Assembly (NCBI RefSeq): GCF_016741935.1 | Contig: NZ_JAERRG010000028.1 | Coordinates: forward strand, 1 to 64,000 | Source: Streptomyces endocoffeicus | GTDB taxonomy: Bacteria; Actinomycetota; Actinomycetes; Streptomycetales; Streptomycetaceae | Length of the DNA stretch: 64,000 bases | Direction of reading: 5' to 3' | Part shown: one piece after another, positions 52,245 through 60,399 of the stretch | Layout of the letters: each line of letters begins with the position of its first letter | Position numbering within the stretch: the stretch's first letter is position 1 | Translations under genes and position numbers: made by a program | The notes under the pieces: model-generated | Database searches by the model: none | Seen by the model: only the letters and a program-made list of their open reading frames with translations | Told to the model about the DNA's origin: nothing

Positions 52245-53203
52245 GATGTCCTGGTCTCCGCGTTCTTGGCGGCGTCCGTCTGCTCAATGCCCGCCGGGAT
52301 GTAGCCGGTCTGGCCCTTCTTCGCCAGCTCCTTGAGGTGCTGCTGGTAACGCTCCGGCGACACCACCTTGACGTTGAAGAGCATCCGGGAGTGGTCGACG
52401 CCGCACAGCTCGGCGCACTTGCCCTTGAAGGTGCCCTCGCGGTTCGGAGTGACCTCGAAGCGGTTGGTGTGCCCCGGGATGACGTCCATCTTCATCAGGA
52501 AGGGGACCACCCAGAACGAGTGGATGACATCGCGGGACGTCAGGATGAACTGGACCGACTCGCCCTTCGGCAGCCACAGGGTCGGACCCGGGTTGCCGGT
52601 CTGCGGGTTCCGCTCACCGGGGGTGCCCGCCTCGTAGACGCCCTCGGCGCCCTTGGGGACCGCGTTCAGCATGCGCTGGGGGATCGCGGAGATCTCCTTG
52701 GCTTCCTGCTTGGGCGTGGCGGTGGACCCGTCCACGTTCTCCATGTAGTTGAAGCCCCAACTCCACTGATAGCCCACCACGTTGACTACGTGGTCGGGCT
52801 TCTTGGAGGTCTTGAGGAGCGCGTTCTCATCGCGTGCGGTGAAGTAGAACAACACCGAGACGATGATGATCGGGACCACGGTGTACAGCGCCTCGATCGG
52901 CATGTTGTACCGGGTCTGCGCGGGAACCTCGATCTTGGTCCTGCTGCGACGGTGGAAGATGACCGCCCAGATGATCAGGCCCCAGACCAGGACGCCCGTG
53001 GCGAGCGCCGCCGCCCACGAGCCCTGCCACAGGGAGAGGATCCGCGGCGCCTCCTCCGTGACGGGGGTAGGCATTCCGAGGCGGGGGAAGTCCTTGGATG
53101 TGCAACCGGTGGCGGTCGCCAGGACCAAGCCCGCGGCCAGCGCCTGCAGCAGCTTCCGCCGCACCGGGCGCCGCGACGAGCGGTCGGAGCCGTTGGGACT
53201 CAC
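52241..53203 (-). CDS. ctaC: Cytochrome c oxidase subunit II
   Basis: 320 residues. A lipobox TATGC at about residue 32, two membrane helices (SWAAALATGVLVWGLIIWAVIF and EALYTVVPIIIVSVLFYF), then the cupredoxin domain with the CuA ligands in CAELCGVDHSRM plus an upstream His in SRDVIHSFWV. It accepts electrons from QcrC. The GTG at 53203 has GGAAGG 6 nt upstream; the long open frame upstream (to 53755) runs through repeats and is not coding. First gene of ctaC-ctaD-ctaF. Confidence 0.96.
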   Translation of the reverse strand: MSPNGSDRSSRRPVRRKLLQALAAGLVLATATGCTSKDFPRLGMPTPVTEEAPRILSLWQGSWAAALATGVLVWGLIIWAVIFHRRSRTKIEVPAQTRYNMPIEALYTVVPIIIVSVLFYFTARDENALLKTSKKPDHVVNVVGYQWSWGFNYMENVDGSTATPKQEAKEISAIPQRMLNAVPKGAEGVYEAGTPGERNPQTGNPGPTLWLPKGESVQFILTSRDVIHSFWVVPFLMKMDVIPGHTNRFEVTPNREGTFKGKCAELCGVDHSRMLFNVKVVSPERYQQHLKELAKKGQTGYIPAGIEQTDAAKNAETRTS

Positions 53204-53399
53204 GTAGCGCCTTCCCGAGAGTCTCGCCCGCGCGGTCAGCCGCGGCCGTCTGTCTGGTCGGTCGCCGGCCCGGTGCGGGCAGGGGTTTGGATGTTTATGC
53301 GGACCAAACCCTACTGGACGCCATTTGGGGTCGCGCGGGGAGGGTGCCCAACGCGCCGGGGCGCTCCACGAAGGGGTGGAATCCCGGGCTCCGGCGGCC

Positions 53400-53570
53400 T
53401 TTTCCGGCCGGGCGCGGCCCGGGTTCCGGCCCGGGTTCCGACCCCGGTCGGGGCCCGGTTCCGGGCAGGTGCGAACCTGGTTCCGGTGCCGGTGTGAACC
53501 TGGTTCCGGTGCCGGTGCGAACCGGTTCCGGGGGCGGCCCGCACCCGGCTCCGGTCCCGGTGCGATCCTA
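53400..53570. repeat. GGTTCCGG-type minisatellite upstream of ctaC
   Basis: Copies of a 23-bp unit GGTGCGAACCTGGTTCCGG(TGCC) and shorter GGGTTCCGGCCC variants, about seven in all. No gene is supported between 53204 and 53793. Confidence 0.75.
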
Positions 53571-53629
53571 GGCGGGGCCGTGCCCGTCCGTTCACCGGTC
53601 GCGGCGACTGAGCAGCCTCGCTGAGGGCG

Positions 53630-53735
53630 CGGTTCGGTTGCGCCCCGAAGGGGCGCGGGGCTGTGTCGATGTGCGGCTCCGCCGCGGCTGTGTCGATGTG
53701 CGGCTCCGCCGCGTGGGCGACCAGCCACGACGCGG
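53630..53735 (+). repeat. Dispersed repeat, left inverted copy flanking the desulfurase gene
   Basis: GGTTGCGCCCCGAAGGGGCG, then two copies of ATGTGCGGCTCCGCCGCG (53669 and 53696), then GACCAGCCACGACG. The reverse complement of this set lies at 55251-55384. Confidence 0.8.
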
Positions 53736-53772
53736 CCGCGGATGAACAACCGCACCTCGCGCCACTCCCAGC

Positions 53773-53789
53773 GGAACGCTTAGCGTTCC
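53773..53789 (+). promoter_or_regulatory. 17-bp palindrome over the -10 box of the desulfurase gene
   Basis: Perfect arms GGAACGCT and AGCGTTCC around one T, overlapping TAGCGT (53781-53786), which lies 7 nt before the GTG start. The layout suits repression at a leaderless promoter. Confidence 0.6.
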
Positions 53790-53793
53790 TTAC

Positions 53794-55203
53794 GTGCCCT
53801 ACTTCGACGCGGCCTCGTCCGCTCCTCTGCACCCCGTCGCCCGGCAGGCGCTCCTCGCCGCGCTCGACGAGGGGTGGGCCGACCCCTCACGTCTCTACCG
53901 GGAGGGGCGGCGGGCCCGGCTACTGCTGGACGCCGCGCGGGAGGCCGCCGCCGAGGCCGTGGAGTGCCGCCCGGACGAGCTCGTCTTCACTCCTTCGGGG
54001 ACCCGCGCGGTGCACGACGGCATCGCGGGGGCGCTCGCGGGACGGCGGCGCGCCGGTCGCCATCTGATCGTCTCCGCCGTGGAGCACTCCTCGGTACTGC
54101 ACGCGGCGGCCGCGCACGAGGCGGACGGCGGCACGGTCACCGAGGTCCCGGTGGACCGTACGGGACGGGTCGCGCCGGGTGCGTACGCGGCGGCCCTGCG
54201 GGACGCCCCGGGCGGGGTGGCGCTGGCCTGTCTGCAGTCCGCCAACCATGAGGTCGGCACCCTGCAGCCGGTGGCCGAGGCCGCCGAGGAGTGCGCGGCG
54301 GCGGACGTACCGCTGCTGGTGGACGCGGCGCAGTCGCTCGGCTGGGGCCCCGTGGAGGGCAATTGGTCGCTTCTGACCGCAAGTGCCCATAAATGGGGCG
54401 GTCCTGCGGGGGTGGGGCTGCTCGCGGTGCGCAAGGGGGTGCGCTTCCGTACGGTTCAGCCCGCCGACGAGCGGGAGTCGGGCCGCTCCCCCGGGTTCGA
54501 GAACCTCCCCGCCATCGTCGCCGCGGCCGCCTCGCTGCGGGCCGTCCGGGCGGAGGCCGCCGCCGAGGCGGAGCGGCTGCGGGGGCTGGTGGAGCGGATC
54601 CGGGCGCGGGTGCCGGAGCTGGTGCCGGATGTCGAGGTGGTCGGCGATCCGGAGCGGCGGCTGCCGCATCTGGTGACCTTCTCCTGTCTCTATGTCGACG
54701 GAGAGGCGCTCCTCCATGAGCTGGACCGCGCGGAGTTCTCGGTCTCGTCCGGCTCCTCCTGCACCTCCTCCACGCTGACCCCGAGCCATGTGCTGCGGGC
54801 CATGGGAGTGCTGTCCGAGGGCAATGTGCGGGTCTCGCTTCCGCGCGGTACGGCCGAGGCGGACGTGGACCGGTTCCTGGAGGCGCTGCCGGGGGTGGTG
54901 GCGGGCGTACGGGAGCGCCTGGGCGCACCGAAACCGGCCGAGGCCGCCGACCCGGCCCCCGAGCCCGAGCCCGAACCTGATGAGCTGGTGGTCGACTCAC
55001 TGGGCAAGCGGTGCCCGATCCCGGTGATCGAGCTGGCCAAGGTGATCGGCGAGGTGCCGGTGGGCGGGGTGGTGACGGTCCTGTCCGACGACGAGGCGGC
55101 CCGGCTGGACATTCCGGCCTGGTGCGAGATGCGCGGCCAGACGTACGAGGGTGAGCGCCCGGCCGAGCGGGGCGTGGCGTACCGAGTGCGCCGCCGCGCC
55201 TAG
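53794..55203 (+). CDS. Cysteine desulfurase fused to a TusA sulfur carrier
   Basis: 469 residues. Residues 1-375 form a PLP cysteine desulfurase: Lys200 in SAHKWGGPAG binds PLP, His98 lies in SAVEHSSVL, and the catalytic Cys323 is in the loop VSSGSSCTSSTLTPS. A Pro/Glu linker (PAPEPEPEPDE) leads to a TusA domain (about 397-469) with the sulfur-carrying Cys407 in SLGKRCPIPVIELAK. A fused donor and carrier should pass persulfide sulfur directly to a partner (thiolation or cofactor synthesis). The start is GTG at a leaderless promoter with a palindrome. The gene is flanked by inverted copies of a dispersed repeat. Confidence 0.92.
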   Translation: MPYFDAASSAPLHPVARQALLAALDEGWADPSRLYREGRRARLLLDAAREAAAEAVECRPDELVFTPSGTRAVHDGIAGALAGRRRAGRHLIVSAVEHSSVLHAAAAHEADGGTVTEVPVDRTGRVAPGAYAAALRDAPGGVALACLQSANHEVGTLQPVAEAAEECAAADVPLLVDAAQSLGWGPVEGNWSLLTASAHKWGGPAGVGLLAVRKGVRFRTVQPADERESGRSPGFENLPAIVAAAASLRAVRAEAAAEAERLRGLVERIRARVPELVPDVEVVGDPERRLPHLVTFSCLYVDGEALLHELDRAEFSVSSGSSCTSSTLTPSHVLRAMGVLSEGNVRVSLPRGTAEADVDRFLEALPGVVAGVRERLGAPKPAEAADPAPEPEPEPDELVVDSLGKRCPIPVIELAKVIGEVPVGGVVTVLSDDEAARLDIPAWCEMRGQTYEGERPAERGVAYRVRRRA

Positions 55204-55219
55204 CGCTCCGCTGGAAGGG

Positions 55220-55333
55220 CCCTGACCTGCCGTCGATCGTCTGCGGCGCCATCGTGGCTGGTCGCGCCCACGCGGCGGAGCCGCATAGCTCCACTGGACG
55301 TGCCCTGACCTGCCGTCGATCGTCTGCGGCGCC
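55220..55333. repeat. 31-bp direct repeat 83 bp apart
   Basis: A 31-bp sequence starting CCCTGACCTGCCGTCG and ending CTGCGGCGCC occurs at 55220 and 55303 without a mismatch. The part between them is dispersed-repeat sequence. Confidence 0.85.
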
Positions 55334-55384
55334 GCCGTGGCCGGTCGCGCAGTTCCCCGCGCCCCTTCGGGGCGCAACCGCTCC
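55251..55384 (-). repeat. Dispersed repeat, right inverted copy flanking the desulfurase gene
   Basis: Reverse complement of the element at 53630: TCGTGGCTGGTCGCG, GCGGCGGAGCCGCAT (55272-55286), then GTTCCCCGCGCCCCTTCG and GGGGCGCAACC. It lies just past the desulfurase stop. Confidence 0.8.
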
Positions 55385-55439
55385 GCCGGGAGGCCGGTGG
55401 GGCCCAGGGGGCCATCGGCCCCCTGGGCGCCCCGCGGGT

Positions 55440-56414
55440 TCAGGGGAGGTGGGCCGCGATCTCGCCCGCCGCGTCATGGCCGTACGCCTTGGCCAGGCGC
55501 TCCATGAAGTGGCCGCGGCGCAGCTCGTACTCCTGCGTGCCGACCGTCTCGATGACCAGCGTCGCCAGCATGCAGCCCACCTGGGCGGCCCGCTCCAGCG
55601 AGAGGTTCCAGGACAGACCGGAGAGGAAGCCCGCGCGGAAGGCGTCGCCGACGCCGGTCGGGTCGGCCTTCTGCTCCTCCTCCGGGCAGCCGACGACCAC
55701 GGGCTCCTCGCCCTCGCGGTCGATCCGCACGCCCTGGGCGCCGAGCGTGGTGACGCGGGTGCCGACCTTGGCGAGGATCTGGTCCGCGGTCCAGCCGGTC
55801 TTGGTCTCGATCAGCGCGGCCTCGTACTCATTGGTGAAGAGGTACTCCGCGCCGCCGATCAGCATCCGGATGTCCTCCCCCTCCATGCGGGCGAGCTGCT
55901 GGGAGGGGTCGGCGGCGAAGGCGATGCCGCGCGAGCGGCACTCCTCGGTGTGGCGGACCATGGCCTCCGGGTCGTCCGCGCTGATCAGCACCAGGTCAAG
56001 GCCGCCGACGCGCTCCGCGACCGGCTGGAGCTCGATCTGGCGGGCCTCGCTCATGGCACCGGTGTAGAAGGACGCGATCTGGTTGTGGTCGGCGTCGGTG
56101 GTGCACACGAAGCGCGCGGTGTGCTGGACCTCGGAGATATGGACGGACGCGGTGTCCACACCGTGCCGGTCCAGCCAGGCCCGGTAATCGGCGAAGTCCT
56201 CGCCGGCCGCGCCGACCAGGATCGGGCGCAGACCCAGCACGCCCATGCCGAAACAGATGTTGGGACCGACTCCGCCGCGGCGGACGTCGAGGGTGTCGAC
56301 CAGGAAGGAGAGGGAGACCGTATGCAGCTGATCGGCGACCAGCTGATCGGCGAAACGGCCGGGGAAAGACATCAGATGGTCGGTGGCGATGGAGCCGGTT
56401 ACGGCGATACGCAC
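55440..56414 (-). CDS. adoK: Adenosine kinase, PfkB family (AdoK type)
   Basis: 324 residues. It closely resembles M. tuberculosis AdoK (Rv2202c): RIAVTGSIATDHLMSFPGRF at the N-terminus, GGVGPNICFGMGVLG, AAGEDFADYRAWL, HTARFVCTTD, AFAADPSQQLAR, and the catalytic DPTGVGDAFRAGFLSG at about residue 255. It phosphorylates adenosine to AMP, although automatic annotation would call it a ribokinase-like sugar kinase. The GTG at 56414 has AGGAG 8 nt upstream; the longer frame to 56684 is not conserved-looking. Its position next to ctaC and near erpA matches mycobacteria. Confidence 0.9.
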   Translation of the reverse strand: MRIAVTGSIATDHLMSFPGRFADQLVADQLHTVSLSFLVDTLDVRRGGVGPNICFGMGVLGLRPILVGAAGEDFADYRAWLDRHGVDTASVHISEVQHTARFVCTTDADHNQIASFYTGAMSEARQIELQPVAERVGGLDLVLISADDPEAMVRHTEECRSRGIAFAADPSQQLARMEGEDIRMLIGGAEYLFTNEYEAALIETKTGWTADQILAKVGTRVTTLGAQGVRIDREGEEPVVVGCPEEEQKADPTGVGDAFRAGFLSGLSWNLSLERAAQVGCMLATLVIETVGTQEYELRRGHFMERLAKAYGHDAAGEIAAHLP

Positions 56415-56439
56415 TGAGTCGCTCCTGCGGGGCAGAGAG

Positions 56440-56540
56440 ATCGGACGCTTCACGCTATCTGCTCGGCCCGGCCCATACGAACGGAAGAAACTACCCAATA
56501 GTAGGTCTTTTTTCACCGACACCCGCTGAATACGGTGCGT
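56440..56540. promoter_or_regulatory. AT-richer promoter region between adoK and the next gene
   Basis: A TAGCGT -10 candidate for adoK lies on the minus strand near 56453. A CTAC/GTAG pair followed by six Ts (about 56488-56514) stands out in this GC-rich DNA and could act as a terminator or promoter element on the plus strand. Confidence 0.35.
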
Positions 56541-56585
56541 GGATACGGGGGACGCGTCGGCGACACCCAAGGACCGGGAGGCATC

Positions 56586-56813
56586 ATGCCCCAGCACCTC
56601 ACCCCCGCTTTTCCCGCCACCGGGGCCATCGAGCCCGAATATCTGGAGGAGCTGCGCGGCGACGGTGCGCGGATGGCGCCGCACTGGACGGTCACCGTAT
56701 CGGCCGCTCCCACCAGGCCCGTTTCCCCGGTCGCCGCCTCCCGCATCCGGGGGATCACGGTGCCCGCCACATCGGCCGATCTGCTGGCCGGCATGTCCGA
56801 TTACGGCGATTGA
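56586..56813 (+). CDS. Small hypothetical protein
   Basis: 75 residues, MPQHLTPAFPATGAIEPEYL at the start, no membrane helix or known motif. GGGAGG lies 4 nt before the ATG; a GTG at 56535 is an alternative. Codon use fits the genus. Function unknown; it may be specific to Streptomyces. Confidence 0.6.
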   Translation: MPQHLTPAFPATGAIEPEYLEELRGDGARMAPHWTVTVSAAPTRPVSPVAASRIRGITVPATSADLLAGMSDYGD

Positions 56814-56904
56814 AGGAACCGGCCGCGCCCCGGCTCCGTCTCATCGGCATCTCCTCGCGAGGGATGGGACCGTAGAACGTGAGCGGAGCCGAAGGAGCGA
56901 AACG

Positions 56905-58410
56905 GTGAGCACCGAGGACACCGACACCCCGCAGACCCCCGACGACGACACTTCCCGTGCGCGCCGGCGCTCGCCGCTGGCCGTCGTTTCGGTGGCGGCC
57001 GCGGTGCTGGTCGCCGGTGGTGGCGGCGCCTACTGGGCCTCCACCGCGGCGGACGGCGGCACCCGGGGTCCGGGCGCGTCGGGCGAGGACGGATCGCCGA
57101 AACCCCTCGCATTGGACGCCTACGCCTCCCCGGGCGGAGACCCGGGCGGAGACCCGGGCGGAAAGCGGGGCGGGAACGAGGGCATCGCGCCCGGTGAGCC
57201 CGACCCGCACGGCGGCCGCTATGTGGTGACGGGCAAGCTGCCGGACGGGCCCGACGAGGCCCCGGTGTATCTGACCGACCCGAAGGTCGCCAAGGCCGAT
57301 GTGGCGCGGCTGGCGAAGGCCCTGGACGTCTCCGGCAGCCCCCGCGCCGACCACGGGTACTGGAAGGTGGGCGGCACCCCGGACGCCGGCGGCCCGACGC
57401 TGCGGGTGAGCCGGACCGGGCCGGGCAGCTGGTCGTACTCCCGCTACGGGGCGCCGGGCGACACGTCCTGCGTCCACCCGGACGGGAAGAAGGCGCCGCA
57501 GACCACGCGGACCGACAAGGGCGACGGGGCGGACAAGCCCAACAAGACCGACCAGAGCTGCCCCACCTACCGCGACGGCGACAAGCGCGGCGACAACGGC
57601 GCCGCCGAGGGCCGCGACAAGGCCGTCTCCGAGGAGAAGGCCCAGAGCGCCGCCGAGCCGGTGCTCAAGGCGCTCGGGCTGTCGGACGCCAAGCTGGACG
57701 CGAGCGGCCTCTACGGCGCCGTGCGGATGGTGAACGCGGACCCGAAGGTGGGCGATCTGCCCACCTACGGCTGGGGCACCAATCTGCAGGTCGGCGCCGA
57801 CGGCCAGCTGGTCGGCGGCAGCGGGACGCTGTCGAAGCCCAAGGAGGACGACACCTATCCGGTGCTCGGCGCGGACCAGGCGCTGCAGCGGCTGAACTCG
57901 ACGTCGGGCAGGAGCGACGGCCCCTCCGGCAAGGTGAGCGTGCGCAAGGTGACGTTCGGCCTCGCCTCGCACATGGTGGACGGCCGGCGGGCGCTGGTGC
58001 CGTCGTGGATCTTCGAGACCAAGCCGACCGGGACCAACCGGGTGGCGGTCACCCTCCCCTACCCCGCGGTGAAGCCGGAGTTCATCAAGAAGGCGAAGGA
58101 GCCGGGCCACTCCCCCTCGCCCGGCAAGGGGGACGGCACCTCCAAGCCGGATCACCTCACCTCGTACAGCGTGGAGGGCAAGACCCTGACACTGCGCTTC
58201 TGGGGCGGGGTCTGCAACACCTACTCGGTCTCCGCGAAGGAGACCTCCGACAAGGTGACGCTGGACCTCAAGAGCAAGCCGAAGCATCCGGGGCGGGCCT
58301 GCATCCTCATCGCCAAGCAGCTGGAGCAGAAGGTGACGCTCAAGGAGCCGCTGGACGGCCGGAAGGTCGTGGACGGGTCCACCGGTGAGACGGTGCCGCT
58401 GCGGAAGTGA
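56905..58410 (+). CDS. Membrane-anchored extracytoplasmic protein, unknown function
   Basis: 501 residues. A short cytoplasmic N-terminus is followed by one membrane helix (LAVVSVAAAVLVAGGGGAYWA, about 30-50), then a secreted region with Asp/Gly/Lys-rich linkers (GGDPGGDPGGKRGGNEG; DKGDGADKPNKTDQ). Two Cys lie in the middle (TSCVHPDG, QSCPTYRD) and two near the end (GVCNTYS, RACILIA), able to form disulfides. No catalytic motif is recognised. GTG at 56905 has GAAGGAG 7 nt upstream. It is followed by a strong terminator. Confidence 0.82.
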   Translation: MSTEDTDTPQTPDDDTSRARRRSPLAVVSVAAAVLVAGGGGAYWASTAADGGTRGPGASGEDGSPKPLALDAYASPGGDPGGDPGGKRGGNEGIAPGEPDPHGGRYVVTGKLPDGPDEAPVYLTDPKVAKADVARLAKALDVSGSPRADHGYWKVGGTPDAGGPTLRVSRTGPGSWSYSRYGAPGDTSCVHPDGKKAPQTTRTDKGDGADKPNKTDQSCPTYRDGDKRGDNGAAEGRDKAVSEEKAQSAAEPVLKALGLSDAKLDASGLYGAVRMVNADPKVGDLPTYGWGTNLQVGADGQLVGGSGTLSKPKEDDTYPVLGADQALQRLNSTSGRSDGPSGKVSVRKVTFGLASHMVDGRRALVPSWIFETKPTGTNRVAVTLPYPAVKPEFIKKAKEPGHSPSPGKGDGTSKPDHLTSYSVEGKTLTLRFWGGVCNTYSVSAKETSDKVTLDLKSKPKHPGRACILIAKQLEQKVTLKEPLDGRKVVDGSTGETVPLRK

Positions 58411-58445
58411 GCGAACGGCTCAGGACAGCCGGACTCAGGACAGCC

Positions 58446-58480
58446 GGAAGGGGGCGGGCCCAGTGGGCCCGCCCCCTTCC
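58446..58480. terminator. 16-bp stem terminator
   Basis: GGAAGGGGGCGGGCCC / GGGCCCGCCCCCTTCC around AGT, between two convergent genes. Confidence 0.88.
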
Positions 58481-58512
58481 GTCGCGCTGTCTACTCCGCC
58501 GCGCCCGGGGGC

Positions 58513-58866
58513 TCAGCTGAAGGAGTCGCCGCAGGCGCAGGAGCCCGTGGCGTTCGGGTTGTCGATGGTGAAGCCCTGCTTCTCGATGGTGTCGACGAAG
58601 TCGATCGAGGCACCGCCCAGGTACGGGGCGCTCATGCGGTCGGTCACGACCTTCACGCCGCCGAAGTCCTTGACGACGTCGCCGTCGAGCGAACGCTCGT
58701 CGAAGAAGAGCTGGTAGCGCAGGCCGGAGCAGCCGCCGGGCTGGACGGCGACGCGCAGCGCGAGGTCGTCGCGGCCCTCCTGCTCCAGCAGGCTCTTGAC
58801 CTTCGACGCGGCGGCGTCGGACAGGATGATGCCCTCGCTCGCGGTGGTCTCGTCCTGAACGGTCAT
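58513..58866 (-). CDS. erpA: Iron-sulfur cluster insertion protein ErpA (HesB/A-type)
   Basis: 117 residues. A-type carrier with the three Cys ligands in PGGCSGLRY and GSCACGDSF. It inserts Fe-S clusters into target enzymes; NadA, encoded divergently next door, is a [4Fe-4S] enzyme. The ATG at 58866 has GGAGAAG 4 nt upstream. Rv2204c is the mycobacterial counterpart at the end of the same neighbourhood. Confidence 0.95.
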   Translation of the reverse strand: MTVQDETTASEGIILSDAAASKVKSLLEQEGRDDLALRVAVQPGGCSGLRYQLFFDERSLDGDVVKDFGGVKVVTDRMSAPYLGGASIDFVDTIEKQGFTIDNPNATGSCACGDSFS

Positions 58867-59019
58867 CTGCTTCTCTCCCGGGTCGTACGGACTGCTTGCC
58901 GTTGGCACAAACCAACGGCGTCCCGGATTCATTCCGGGCCCAAGCGCCTATCTCCTGTTGCCCTTCATGCTCGCATACGGGCGGACACACCGGAATGCGT
59001 CACATCGACACAATGCCTC

Positions 59020-59067
59020 TCGTCAACGTGACGTGAAGGAGCTATGATAGATAGCGTCATTCTGACG
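59020..59067 (+). promoter_or_regulatory. nadA promoter with twin CGTCA-N3-TGACG operators
   Basis: CGTCA-ACG-TGACG (59021-59033) covers the -35 (TCGTCA, 59020-59025) and CGTCA-TTC-TGACG (59055-59067) covers the start point. The -10 TATGAT (59043-59048) lies between, at 17-bp spacing. Centres are 34 bp apart. A dimeric repressor binding both sites is likely. Confidence 0.7.
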
Positions 59068-59103
59068 ATTAGGGTTCCCAGCGAAGAAAGAAGGGTGCGT
59101 GAC

Positions 59104-60282
59104 GTGACCACCGCCCAGCCCCTCGACGTGCAGCCGACCCCGCTCGCTCTGCTGCTTCTCGGCCGGGAGGCCGACCCCCGGAGCGAGCGCGGCGTGGAGT
59201 GCCCGGGAGACCTCCCGGCGCCCTCCGACCCGGACCTGGTGGCACGCGCCCGCGCGGCCAAGGAGAAGCTCGGGGACAAGGTCTTCGTGCTCGGCCACCA
59301 CTACCAGCGCGACGAGGTCATCGAGTTCGCGGACGTCACCGGAGACTCCTTCAAGCTCGCCCGGGACGCGGCCGCGCGGCCGGACGCCGAGTACATCGTC
59401 TTCTGCGGTGTGCACTTCATGGCCGAGTCCGCCGACATCCTCACCGGCGACGCCCAGCAGGTCGTCCTCCCCGATCTGGCGGCCGGCTGCTCGATGGCCG
59501 ACATGGCCACGGCCGAGCAGGTGGCCGAGTGCTGGGAGGTTCTCACCGAGGCCGGTGTGGCGGATGCGACGGTGCCCGTCTCGTACATGAACTCCTCCGC
59601 CGACATCAAGGCGTTCACCGGTCGCCACGGCGGCACGATCTGCACCTCCTCCAATGCCCAGCGGGCGCTGGAGTGGGCGTTCCAGCAGGGCCAGAAGGTG
59701 CTGTTCCTGCCCGATCAGCACCTGGGGCGCAATACGGCGGTCCGCGACATGGGCATGTCGCTGGAGGACTGCGTCGTCTACAACCCGCACAAGCCGAACG
59801 GCGGGCTCACCCCCGAGCAGCTGCGCGCCGCCACGATGATCCTGTGGCGCGGCCACTGCTCGGTGCACGGCCGCTTCTCACTGGACTCGGTCAACGATGT
59901 GCGCGAGCGCATACCGGGCGTGAACGTGCTGGTGCATCCCGAGTGCAAGCACGAGGTCGTGACGGCCGCTGACTACGTGGGCTCGACCGAGTACATCATC
60001 AAGGCCCTGGATGCCGCCCCCGCCGGATCGAAGTGGGCGATCGGCACGGAGCTGAACCTCGTACGGCGCCTGGCCAATCGCTTCGCCGACCAGGGCAAGG
60101 AGATCGTCTTCCTCGACAAGACGGTCTGCTTCTGCTCGACCATGAACCGGATCGATCTGCCGCATCTGGTGTGGGCGCTGGAGTCGCTGGTGGCCGGCAA
60201 GGTGGTCAACCGCATCCAGGTCGACGAGGAGACCGAGCACTTCGCCAAGCTGGCGCTGGAGCGGATGCTCATGCTGCCGTAG
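59104..60282 (+). CDS. nadA: Quinolinate synthase
   Basis: 392 residues. NadA condenses iminoaspartate and dihydroxyacetone phosphate to quinolinate for NAD synthesis, using an oxygen-sensitive [4Fe-4S] cluster. The cluster Cys lie in IVFCGVHFMAES, ILWRGHCSVHGRF and KTVCFCSTMNRIDL; GHHYQRDEV, HPECKHEV and TELNLVRRLA are substrate-site signatures. GTG at 59104 has AAGGG 8 nt upstream; GTG at 59095 is possible. Usual partners nadB and nadC are not downstream; a repeat array follows. Confidence 0.95.
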   Translation: MTTAQPLDVQPTPLALLLLGREADPRSERGVECPGDLPAPSDPDLVARARAAKEKLGDKVFVLGHHYQRDEVIEFADVTGDSFKLARDAAARPDAEYIVFCGVHFMAESADILTGDAQQVVLPDLAAGCSMADMATAEQVAECWEVLTEAGVADATVPVSYMNSSADIKAFTGRHGGTICTSSNAQRALEWAFQQGQKVLFLPDQHLGRNTAVRDMGMSLEDCVVYNPHKPNGGLTPEQLRAATMILWRGHCSVHGRFSLDSVNDVRERIPGVNVLVHPECKHEVVTAADYVGSTEYIIKALDAAPAGSKWAIGTELNLVRRLANRFADQGKEIVFLDKTVCFCSTMNRIDLPHLVWALESLVAGKVVNRIQVDEETEHFAKLALERMLMLP

Positions 60283-60330
60283 GCAGCGTTGCTCGGCGAT
60301 GGGGCGGGGCGGGGCGGGGCGCACGATCGT

Positions 60331-60399
60331 GGCGCCTGCGGCGGGCTGCCTTCCCCTCCCCGCCCCTTCCCACAACTGGGGCTCCGCCCCAGACCCCGG
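60331..60399 (+). repeat. Dispersed 70-bp repeat, copy 3 (left arm)
   Basis: Same element as at 7778 and 40357. With the reverse copy at 60781 it frames the 25-bp tandem array. Confidence 0.8.

Noticed and set aside
53204..53755. N-terminal extension of CtaC by about 180 residues
   Set aside because: The extension runs through the GGTTCCGG minisatellite and dispersed repeats; the GTG at 53203 has a good ribosome binding site and is followed by a proper lipoprotein signal.
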